A stretch of 11,288 nucleotides of DNA from an uncultured Oscillospiraceae bacterium (lineage in GTDB: Bacteria; Bacillota; Clostridia; Oscillospirales; Ruminococcaceae). The position numbers and the translations under genes are program-made. How positions within the stretch are numbered: position 1 is the stretch's first letter; every line of letters starts with the position of its first letter. Below the pieces are notes generated by a model. That model ran no database searches, was not told where the DNA came from, and saw only the letters and a list, made by a program, of their open reading frames with translations. The stretch lies in the NCBI GenBank assembly GCA_958403605.1, contig CATXYA010000016.1, forward strand, positions 1 to 11,288, given 5' to 3'. This document shows, one piece after another, positions 6,268 to 11,288 of this stretch.

Positions 6268-6972
6268 ATGGCGACAGTCATCGGCGTGGTGGACCTGGGC
6301 GGCGGCTGGTTCCACACATATATGAAGAACAAATATCTGGACGCGCTGCGCGGTGCCGGGGCGCAGCCCCTGGTGCTGCCCTGGGCCGGGACGCCGGAGG
6401 CGGCGGCCGAGGCCCTGGCGCCCTGCGCGGGGCTGCTGCTGCCCGGCGGGGCCGATCTTGCGCCCGCGCTCTACGGCCAGACGCCGGAAAAGGCCTGCGG
6501 CAAGCCCAACCCCGCGCGGGACACGGCGGAGCCGCTGTATCTGGCCGAGGCCCGGCGGCGCGGCCTGGCGGTGCTGGGCATCTGCCGGGGCTGCCAGATG
6601 CTGAATGCGGCGCTGGGCGGCACCCTGTGGCAGGAGATCCGCGACATGCCGGGCACACACCGCGGCCACATGGATTTTTTGCGCCGGGGCCGCGCCGTCC
6701 ACACGGTCACCGTGGCCCCCGGCACGCGGCTGGCGGCGCTGTGCGCGCCGGTGCAGGGCGTCAACTCCATGCACCACCAGGCGCTGCGGGACATCGCGCC
6801 CGGCCTTGTCTGCGCCGCCGTCAGCGCGGACGGCATCCCCGAGGCGGTGGAGAGCGGCGAGGGGCCGTTTTTGCTGGGTGTGCAGTGGCACCCCGAGCAC
6901 CTCTACCGCCGCGACGCCTGCGCCCGCCGCATCTTCGCGGCCTTCGTGGCGGCGGCGGGAGAAGCACATTAA
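6268..6972 (+). CDS. Peptidase C26 / gamma-glutamyl-GABA hydrolase-like class I glutamine amidotransferase
   Basis: A 234-residue cytoplasmic hydrolase. The motif LLLPGGADLAP (residues 56-66), the nucleophile elbow GICRGCQMLN (104-113) with Cys106, the NSMHHQAL block (166-173), and VQWHPE (205-210) giving His208 and Glu210, complete the Cys-His-Glu triad. This order is that of PuuD-like enzymes, which cut the gamma-glutamyl bond of gamma-glutamyl-GABA or similar amides; the length is near the family's. The frame starts with a TTG at 6241 overlapping the permease stop, but the ATG at 6268, about 8 bases after GGGAGAGGGG, is preferred. It follows the amino acid permease by 19 bases and is closed by a hairpin terminator, so the two form a compact import-and-cleave unit. 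No polyamine catabolic genes are visible, so the natural substrate is open. Confidence 0.88.
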   Translation: MATVIGVVDLGGGWFHTYMKNKYLDALRGAGAQPLVLPWAGTPEAAAEALAPCAGLLLPGGADLAPALYGQTPEKACGKPNPARDTAEPLYLAEARRRGLAVLGICRGCQMLNAALGGTLWQEIRDMPGTHRGHMDFLRRGRAVHTVTVAPGTRLAALCAPVQGVNSMHHQALRDIAPGLVCAAVSADGIPEAVESGEGPFLLGVQWHPEHLYRRDACARRIFAAFVAAAGEAH

Positions 6973-7001
6973 AAAGGGGGCGGCCATTGGCCGCCCCCTT
7001 T
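6973..7001 (+). terminator. Intrinsic terminator after the permease-hydrolase operon
   Basis: A perfect 10-base GC stem, GGGGGCGGCC / GGCCGCCCCC, with loop ATT. It is extended by AAA/TTT pairs, with a short T run after it. It begins at the hydrolase stop codon. It could also act on the minus strand against transcripts from the BlaI-like gene, which ends 48 bases away. Confidence 0.75.
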
Positions 7002-7048
7002 CCGTGCGAAAGGGCGCCCGCAGACCTTCCTCTTCGCTCCCGCAGCCG

Positions 7049-7423
7049 CTATTGATCGCTGCCAAGGGGGCCGTTTCTGCCAATCCGCCGCCGACCATTC
7101 CTTTTGATGGTAAGCCGCACCAATTTTCGGACGTCGGCCAATAAGACCCGCGGATTGCCGTACAGCTGTTCCGCCACTGTCTGCAAAGCATACTGCCGAA
7201 CCTCTTCTTGCGAAACAAGCGCATGACAAAGAAAACGCGGCTCAATGCGTTCTAAAAATCCTTTTTCAACGCATTTCTTAACGACTGTATAAGTAGTGTT
7301 GCGATTCCACCCGATTTCCGTTTGCAGATACTTCGCCAATTGGCTGGCGGTCAAATCGCCCTGTCTCCACAACAGTTTTAAGATCCTTCATTCCGACAGA
7401 AAAAGAAGAGACAAATTTGCCAT
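7049..7423 (-). pseudogene. BlaI/MecI/CopY-family repressor, interrupted by TGA and probably frameshifted
   Basis: From ATG 7423 the frame reads MANLSLLFLSE, then TGA (7388-7390, codon 12), then RILKLLWRQGDLTASQLA. The family has 'EW.(I/V)(L/M)K.(L/I)W' here, so the TGA stands exactly where a conserved Trp (TGG) is expected. Reading through gives 124 codons, the usual length of these winged-helix repressors, with helices matching GWNRNTTYTVVKKCVEKGFL. The C-terminus departs from the family in this frame, but another frame at about 7055-7110 reads KEWSAADWQKR, which resembles the missing dimerisation helix (KEDLSQDEIEELR in MecI), suggesting a frameshift. A weak GAGGGGG lies upstream of the ATG. 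TGA is a stop for the lacI and symporter genes here, so code reassignment is unlikely. No BlaR1/MecR1 sensor partner is adjacent. Probably a decayed regulator; a short product starting at TTG 7372 would lack the first helix. Confidence 0.65.
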
Positions 7424-7487
7424 TTTTATCTTTTCCCCCTCGCTGCTTTTTCCCACACAAATAAAAATTTGAATCATTGAAATTGAT

Positions 7488-7808
7488 TTGAAGCTGTTGG
7501 GCAAGCGGCTCGAACGGGCGAGGGTTGCAAAGCATTTTACGGGAAAGCAAGTCGCAGAGCATTGTGACATCAGCGAGGAATATTACCGCCAGATAGAAGG
7601 CGGCTTTCAATCGCCCAGCCTCAAGCTGCTAAATATTCTGTGTATCGTTCTGGACGTTTCGCCGGATTATTTATTGGGCTATGCCGATGCCGTTCCGGCG
7701 CCAGAGGCGGAATTACAGCGCCTTTTGCCGTCTTATCAGAGCTTGGTCCAGGAAATTGAAACGCTGCTGCTCGAGCGGCTGCCCAAAAAGGACCCGGACG
7801 GGCAATAA
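7488..7808 (+). CDS. Small XRE-family helix-turn-helix regulator
   Basis: A 106-residue Cro/CI-type DNA-binding protein. The HTH runs from KLLGKRLERARVAKHFTGKQ (residues 2-21) through VAEHCDISEEYYRQIEGG to VSPDYLLG, the standard ending of the XRE domain. A short charged C-terminal tail follows, too small for a sensor domain. It is probably a cytoplasmic dimeric regulator. The assigned start is TTG with no visible Shine-Dalgarno site. The frame stays open upstream as IIEIDLKLL, a sequence other family members begin after an ATG, so the original start may have mutated to ATT or ATC. It diverges from the broken BlaI-like gene with a 64-base gap and converges on the serine hydrolase across a strong hairpin. 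It may be functional with a weak start or be decaying too. Its targets are unknown. Confidence 0.7.
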   Translation: MKLLGKRLERARVAKHFTGKQVAEHCDISEEYYRQIEGGFQSPSLKLLNILCIVLDVSPDYLLGYADAVPAPEAELQRLLPSYQSLVQEIETLLLERLPKKDPDGQ

Positions 7809-7811
7809 CGA

Positions 7812-7863
7812 AAAACCACGCCTGGAAGCCGGCCCCGCGGGGCCGCTTTCCAGGCGCGGTTTT
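7812..7863. terminator. Long bidirectional terminator hairpin between convergent genes
   Basis: A long near-perfect stem: AAAACC / GGTTTT outside, CGCCTGGAA paired with TTCCAGGCG, and an inner self-complementary CGGCCCCGCGGGGCCG (7830-7845), with only small internal mismatches. It ends in T4 on the plus strand and T5 on the minus strand. It starts a few bases after the XRE stop and before the serine hydrolase stop, as expected of a shared terminator. Confidence 0.8.
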
Positions 7864-7888
7864 GTTCTTCATGTGCAGAAAGGGCGCG

Positions 7889-9328
7889 TTATTCCGCCTC
7901 CCGGCAAAAGGCCAGCGGCTCCGGCAGGGCCGGTTCCAGCGGGAGATAGAGTACGGCGGGGCCGTCTTCCGCCAGGGCAAAGCGGGCCGTGCCGGGGGCC
8001 AGGTAATGGGCGGCGGGGTAAAAGAAGCGGTCCTTCCCCAAAAAGGTCAGGGGCACGGTTTCGCCCGCCACTTCCAACACCAGGCCCGCCCCCTGCGGGT
8101 GCACGTCCACCGCGCCGTAGGCGGGATGGCAGTACCGGCCCGCGTAACGTCCCGGCGCGGCGCAGGGCAGGGCGTTGGCGCGGGCCTGCGCCTGGGCGTC
8201 CGCCGCGGCCTGGGCGCTTTTGGCGGCGGCCTTGGCGTCCTCGGCCAGGTAGCGCCCGTTCCAATCCCGCGCGGGCAGGCCGAGCAGCGCGTCCAGCAGG
8301 GAATACCCCAGGGCCGTCACGGCCTTGGTCTGGTCCAGATTGCACAGCAGTGAGACGGCGATGCCCTGCCCGGGCACAAACAGCTGCTCGGACTTGAAGC
8401 CGTCGATGGTGCCGCCGTGGTGCACGATGGCCGTCCCGCGGTAGCTCTCGGTGAACCAGCCCAGGCCGTAGCAGGAAAAGGTGGTTTCGGGGAAGGAGAA
8501 GGGGAATAGTTCACCCTCCTGGATGAGCATCTGGGGCCGGTGCAGCCCGGCCAGCTGGGGGAGTGTCAGAATGCGGCGGTCCCCGGTCAGCTGGAAGCGC
8601 AGCCAGCGCAGCATGTCCCGGGTGGAGGAATAAATGGTGCCCGCGCCCGCCACGCTCTTGGCATAGTTGTAGGGCATGCGGCACAGCGCGCCGTCCCGCC
8701 GCTCATAGGGGCGGGCCTTGTGCGCATCGCCGTCCGGCAGCTCATCGCCAAACAGGCAGGTGTGCGCCATGCCCAGCGGCTCCAAAATGCGGCGGCGCAC
8801 AAACTCCGTCCAAGGCAGGCCGCTGACGGTCTCCACCAGCAGCGTGGCCGTCATGAACATGTGATTCTGGTAATAAAAGCGGGTGCGAAGGGGCCAGGCG
8901 GCGGGCAGGTGCGCCAGGGCCTCCACCTGCTGGGCCAGTGTGCGGCGCGGGTTGTTCAGCCAGGAGAGATCGTGCCGGGGCAGGCCGCTGCGGTGGCACA
9001 GAGCGTCCCGCACCGTCAGCTCGGCGGTGCGCTGGGGCTCCGCCAGGCGGAACCAGGGCAGATAGGTGCGCACAGGCGCGTCCAGCGACAGCTTGCCCTC
9101 GGCGGCCAGCAGGCACAGCGAGGTGGCGATGAACGCCTTGGTGGAGGAGCCGATGGCGTACACGGTGTCGGGCGTGGCGTTTACGGGCCCCTCCCGGTCG
9201 GCCAGGCCCAGGGCGCAGTGGGCCTCTTCGCCGCCGCACAGCACCGAGGCGGACACGGACGGCAGGCCAAAGGCCTGCTGCGCCTGCTGCAGCTGGCGCG
9301 CCAGGAGCTGGGGCAGGGGACGTTCCAT
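7889..9328 (-). CDS. Serine hydrolase, beta-lactamase/PBP (class C-like, PF00144) fold
   Basis: A 479-residue protein with the active-site motifs of the beta-lactamase/D-alanyl-D-alanine carboxypeptidase/esterase group: S-x-x-K at Ser61-Lys64 (YAIGSSTKAF), Y-x-N at Tyr153-Asn155 (FYYQNHMF), and an H-x-G type third motif at residues 304-306 (IVHHGGTIDGF). The catalytic domain spans about 5-350. An Ala-rich linker (363-385) then leads to a C-terminal beta domain (about 390-475, PGRYAGRYCHPAYGAVDV) like the DUF3471 lipocalin-type domain in these hydrolases. No signal peptide is seen, so a cytoplasmic esterase or peptidase is more likely than a secreted antibiotic-resistance enzyme. The start at MERPLPQ has AAGGAAG upstream and lies 25 bases after a predicted transcription start; the longer frame would run through that promoter. 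Monocistronic and divergent from the symporter. Substrate unknown. Confidence 0.88.
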   Translation of the reverse strand: MERPLPQLLARQLQQAQQAFGLPSVSASVLCGGEEAHCALGLADREGPVNATPDTVYAIGSSTKAFIATSLCLLAAEGKLSLDAPVRTYLPWFRLAEPQRTAELTVRDALCHRSGLPRHDLSWLNNPRRTLAQQVEALAHLPAAWPLRTRFYYQNHMFMTATLLVETVSGLPWTEFVRRRILEPLGMAHTCLFGDELPDGDAHKARPYERRDGALCRMPYNYAKSVAGAGTIYSSTRDMLRWLRFQLTGDRRILTLPQLAGLHRPQMLIQEGELFPFSFPETTFSCYGLGWFTESYRGTAIVHHGGTIDGFKSEQLFVPGQGIAVSLLCNLDQTKAVTALGYSLLDALLGLPARDWNGRYLAEDAKAAAKSAQAAADAQAQARANALPCAAPGRYAGRYCHPAYGAVDVHPQGAGLVLEVAGETVPLTFLGKDRFFYPAAHYLAPGTARFALAEDGPAVLYLPLEPALPEPLAFCREAE

Positions 9329-9359
9329 TCCATCGCTTCCTTTGCAGGGGATTTTCCAC

Positions 9360-9388
9360 ATGATAAAGCGGCGGCGGCCCGCTGTCAA
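9360..9388 (-). promoter_or_regulatory. Strong sigma-A-type promoter of the serine hydrolase
   Basis: Perfect -35 TTGACA (9383-9388), a 17-base spacer and a 5/6 -10 TATCAT (9360-9365). The predicted start near 9353 gives a leader of about 25 bases. This is the best promoter match in the window. Confidence 0.7.
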
Positions 9389-9390
9389 CC

Positions 9391-9417
9391 CATTTTTGGC
9401 GGGAAAGGGCAAAAATG
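9391..9417. repeat. Inverted repeat CATTTTTG / CAAAAATG upstream of the hydrolase promoter
   Basis: Perfect 8-base arms (9391-9398 and 9410-9417) separated by 11 bases, just upstream of the -35. Could be a regulator site for the hydrolase promoter; no family is assigned. Confidence 0.3.
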
Positions 9418-9460
9418 TGCGCATTGGAAAGGTTTCAGGCCGGATTTGTCTGTCATAAAA

Positions 9461-9473
9461 GCACAAATTGTGC
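9461..9473. repeat. Palindrome GCACAAATTGTGC in the divergent intergenic region
   Basis: A 13-base palindrome (six-base arms around a central A) lying midway between the divergent hydrolase and symporter promoters. A possible operator shared by both; unassigned. Confidence 0.35.
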
Positions 9474-9536
9474 GATGTCACGAAAATAAAAGGGGTATTT
9501 TGGTGAAATTTCCCCTTTCGCGGAAATCCGGGCGTA

Positions 9537-9545
9537 TGGTATCCT
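9537..9545 (+). promoter_or_regulatory. Extended -10 promoter candidate of the symporter
   Basis: TG (9537-9538), one base, then TATCCT (9540-9545, 4/6), within GTATGGTATCCT. This resembles the candidate ahead of the APC permease (GTATGGTAGGAT). The -35 region is poor. A start near 9552 would give a leader of about 155 bases containing all four hairpins. Confidence 0.4.
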
Positions 9546-9564
9546 AGAACCATTCACCCCAAAA

Positions 9565-9681
9565 GCCCGGAGCGGGCCGCGGGGACAAAAAATAGCCGCA
9601 GGCTATTTTTTTGGCCATGTGGGCCATCCTTGGCCCACGGCCATCGAAATGAGTTGTTTTTTATTGCGGAGCAATAAAAAA
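9565..9681 (+). promoter_or_regulatory. Four-hairpin 5' leader of the symporter gene (possible attenuator or palindromic-repeat cluster)
   Basis: There are four successive hairpins. H0 is GCCCG-GAG-CGGGC (9565-9577). H1 is AAAAAATAGCC-GCA-GGCTATTTTTT (9587-9611, perfect 11-base stem followed by one more T, so it looks like an intrinsic terminator). H2 has GTGGGCCA-TCCT-TGGCCCAC within an outer TGGCC/GGCCA (9612-9643). H3 is TTTTTTATTGC-GGA-GCAATAAAAAA (9657-9681, perfect 11-base stem) and ends 9-10 bases before the GGGAGGG ribosome binding site. H1 and H3 tracts could pair alternatively. Both flanking genes read away from this spot, so no upstream gene needs a terminator here. No known riboswitch was recognised. 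Confidence 0.5.
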
Positions 9682-9706
9682 TTTTGTGTTCTTGGGAGGG
9701 ATCACG

Positions 9707-11038
9707 ATGAAGCAGACCCAGTGGGGCAGCCGGCTGGGGTTCGTGCTCGCCACGGCGGGCGCGGCCATCGGCCTGGGCAACCTGTGGAAATTTCCGTATC
9801 TGATGGGCCGCAACGGCGGCTTTCCGTTCTTACTCGTATACCTGGCCTTCGTCGTGGTACTGGGCGTTCCCGTGCTGATGCTGGAAATGAGCCTGGGGCG
9901 CTACACCGGGCGCGACCCGGTGCAGAGCTACAAGCAGATAAATCCCAAAGCGGGCATCGTGGGCGTGTGCGGCGTGCTGGCCGCCTTCGTCATCCTCAGC
10001 TATTACAGCGTCATCGGCGGGTGGATCCTGAAGTACATCTTCAGCTACGCCACCAGCTTTTCCGCCCCGGCGGATTTCGGCGCTTTTATCGCCAGCGGCC
10101 CTGAGACCGTGGTGTGGCACTTCCTGTTCATGGCCGCGGTGGTGGCCGTGTGCCTGGCGGGCGTGGGCGGCATCGAAAAGGCCAACAAGTTCATGATGCC
10201 CGCGCTGGCCGTGCTGCTGGTGGTGGTCATCCTGCGCAGCGTCACGCTGCCGGGCGCCATGGACGGCATCAAATTCATCTTCATGCCCGGCGGCGAGGGC
10301 GGCGGCTTCACGCTGTCCAGCGTCTCGGCGGCGCTGGGGCAGGTGTTTTACTCCCTCAGCCTGTGCATGGGCATCACCATCACCTACGGCAGCTATTTGA
10401 AAAAGGGCGAGAACATCCCCAAAAGCAGCATCACCGTGGCCATCATGGACACGCTGATGGCCGTGCTGGCGGGCCTGGCGATCTTTCCGGCGGTGTTCTC
10501 CTTCGGGCTGGAACCGGCCAGCGGCCCCAGCCTCATTTTCAGCACGCTGCCCCAGGTGTTTGCCGCACTGCCCGGCGGGCCGGTGTGGGCGCTGGCATTT
10601 TTCGCCTTGGTGTGCTTCGCGGCCCTCACCAGCGCCATCGCGCTGCTGGAGGTGCCCATCAGCTTTGCCATGGACAGCTGGGGCATGAGCCGCAAGGTGG
10701 CCGCCTTCACCATGGGCGCGGGGGTGTTTGCCCTGGGCGTGCCCAGCGCCCTGGCCTTCGGCCCGCTGGCCGGCGCCACCGTGGCGGGCTACAATTTCTT
10801 TGACCTTATGGGCGTGCTGACCGACAACATTTTGCTGCCCTTGGGCGGCATCCTGATGTGCTGGTTTTTGGCCTGGCGCTGGGACATGCGCCGCCTCACC
10901 GCCGAGCTGCAGGACGGCTGCCCCGGCTTCAAGCTGGGCAAGCTGTGGGTGCGGTGCATCCGCTATCTGGTGCCCATCCTTGTCATCGTGGTGACGGTGA
11001 CGGGCCTCATCGGCATCTATCAAACCATTACCGGTTGA
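9707..11038 (+). CDS. Sodium:neurotransmitter symporter (NSS/SNF) family amino acid transporter
   Basis: A 443-residue membrane protein, the size of bacterial 11-helix NSS transporters (MhsT, TnaT) rather than 12-helix LeuT. Helix 1 carries the family signature LATAGAAIGLGNLWKFPY (residues 14-31), whose backbone and side chains form the sodium and substrate sites, followed by NGGFPFLLVY. Helix 2 has GVPVLMLEMSLGRYTG. Later segments include FYSLSLCMGITITYGSY (the helix 6 region) and FAALTSAIALLEVP (the helix 8 sodium-site region). It would import an amino acid with sodium. The ATG at 9707, 6 bases after GGGAGGG, is preferred over an upstream GTG at 9686 that would place the ribosome binding site inside the gene. 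It is monocistronic, ends in TGA followed by a clear terminator, and its long structured leader suggests control after transcription starts. Substrate not determined; hydrophobic or aromatic amino acids are typical. Confidence 0.93.
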   Translation: MKQTQWGSRLGFVLATAGAAIGLGNLWKFPYLMGRNGGFPFLLVYLAFVVVLGVPVLMLEMSLGRYTGRDPVQSYKQINPKAGIVGVCGVLAAFVILSYYSVIGGWILKYIFSYATSFSAPADFGAFIASGPETVVWHFLFMAAVVAVCLAGVGGIEKANKFMMPALAVLLVVVILRSVTLPGAMDGIKFIFMPGGEGGGFTLSSVSAALGQVFYSLSLCMGITITYGSYLKKGENIPKSSITVAIMDTLMAVLAGLAIFPAVFSFGLEPASGPSLIFSTLPQVFAALPGGPVWALAFFALVCFAALTSAIALLEVPISFAMDSWGMSRKVAAFTMGAGVFALGVPSALAFGPLAGATVAGYNFFDLMGVLTDNILLPLGGILMCWFLAWRWDMRRLTAELQDGCPGFKLGKLWVRCIRYLVPILVIVVTVTGLIGIYQTITG

Positions 11039-11047
11039 TTCTAAACG

Positions 11048-11083
11048 GGAAACGGCAGGCGAATGCTTGCCGTTTCCTTTTTT
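11048..11083 (+). terminator. Intrinsic terminator after the symporter gene
   Basis: Perfect stem GGAAACGGCA (11048-11057) with TGCCGTTTCC (11068-11077), extendable inward by GC pairs, followed by six T residues. Starts 10 bases after the stop codon. Confidence 0.9.
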
Positions 11084-11095
11084 GTTTGTTATGAT
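11067..11095 (+). promoter_or_regulatory. Promoter candidate of the nnr-type gene, overlapping the terminator
   Basis: A -35 TTGCCG (11067-11072, 4/6), 17-base spacer and -10 TATGAT (11090-11095, 5/6). The -35 lies in the right arm of the terminator. A start near 11102 gives a short leader with a small hairpin, CGGCCC (11111-11116) with GGGCCG (11123-11128). Confidence 0.45.
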
Positions 11096-11152
11096 GGAAA
11101 AAGATGGGAACGGCCCCGTGCAGGGCCGCTTCCGCGAAAGGAGGCGCGGGCC

Positions 11153-11288
11153 ATGGAAGTGACCGCGGCGCAGATGAAGGAGCTGGAACGGCGGGCGGAC
11201 GCCGCCGGGCTTTCCTACCGGGAGATGATGGAGCGCGCGGGCGCGGCGGTGGCGGCGGCGCTGCTGGCGCGCGGGGTGCGCAGCGCCG
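11153..11288 (+). CDS. nnr: NAD(P)H-hydrate epimerase (YjeF N-terminal domain), 5' fragment
   Basis: Only 45 codons are present. They read MEVTAAQMKELERRADAAGL followed by SYREMMERAGAAVAAALLAR, matching the start of the YjeF N-terminal domain (pattern L-T-x-x-Q-M-x-x-L-E-x-x-A, then L-M-E-x-A-G-x-A-V-A). The domain epimerises damaged, hydrated NAD(P)H. In many bacteria it is fused to an ADP-dependent dehydratase, but the window ends before that could be seen. AAAGGAGG lies 9 bases before the ATG. It has its own likely promoter and is separated from the symporter by a terminator, so it is probably an unrelated housekeeping unit. The symbol applies if it is the bifunctional enzyme. Confidence 0.75.
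   Translation, partial: MEVTAAQMKELERRADAAGLSYREMMERAGAAVAAALLARGVRSA

Noticed and set aside
7049..7423. Genetic code with TGA read as tryptophan
   Set aside because: TGA serves as the terminal stop of lacI (3578-3580) and of the symporter (11036-11038), where ends agree with family lengths, so a standard code is far more likely.
7049..9328. BlaI-like gene as regulator of the beta-lactamase-like hydrolase
   Set aside because: BlaI proteins often control beta-lactamases, but here a convergent XRE gene and a strong terminator separate the two, the repressor is broken, the hydrolase lacks a signal peptide, and no BlaR1 sensor is present. Proximity alone is not enough.
9830..11023. A 397-codon minus-strand frame opposite the symporter
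   Set aside because: His/Gln/Ala-rich shadow frame with no hydrophobic or domain pattern; the plus strand encodes a clear NSS transporter.

Overview
The window looks like chromosomal DNA from a GC-rich gut-type Clostridia (Oscillospiraceae-like: Flavonifractor, Pseudoflavonifractor or a relative). This is inferred from strong AGGAGG-type ribosome binding sites, TTGACA promoters, high third-position GC next to AT-rich intergenic gaps, and protein families typical of Firmicutes. Code usage is standard: TGA is a normal stop for at least two genes here. No rRNA, tRNA, CRISPR array, phage or insertion sequence was seen.

Region 1 (1-4768, all minus strand) is a LacI-regulated carbohydrate or nucleoside-type operon read right to left. 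It holds a LacI-family repressor, a PfkB/ribokinase-family kinase translationally coupled to it by an ATGA overlap, a ten-helix GRP/ureide-permease/RhaT-like transporter, a lipoprotein ABC sugar-binding protein, and the first 24 codons of an ABC permease that runs off the window. Three near-identical palindromes (TTAAAACGTTTTAA) lie at the repressor promoter (two copies) and inside a second promoter at the end of the kinase gene (one copy). The likely logic is that the repressor controls itself, the kinase and, separately, the transport genes.

Region 2 (4769-7001, plus strand) is a 316-base gap, then an APC-type (aromatic amino acid permease-like) transporter followed closely by a class I glutamine amidotransferase-type hydrolase (peptidase C26, PuuD-like), ended by a strong hairpin. 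The pair suggests uptake and cleavage of a gamma-glutamyl or similar amino-acid compound.

Region 3 (7002-7863) is a small, apparently decaying regulatory island. It has a BlaI/MecI-like repressor gene with an in-frame TGA exactly where the family has a conserved Trp and a probable frameshift near its end, diverging from a short XRE-family regulator that lacks an ATG and a visible ribosome binding site.

Region 4 (7864-11288) has a leftward serine hydrolase of the beta-lactamase/penicillin-binding-protein fold with a clear promoter, and divergently a sodium:neurotransmitter-symporter-family amino acid transporter. Its roughly 150-base leader carries four successive perfect or near-perfect hairpins, a candidate attenuator or repeat cluster. 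After a terminator the window ends in the start of a NAD(P)H-hydrate epimerase gene (nnr-type).

Nothing in the window proves a wholly new system. The strongest leads are the mixed permease/ABC operon with an operator buried in an internal promoter, the hairpin-rich leader, and the opal-interrupted BlaI gene.
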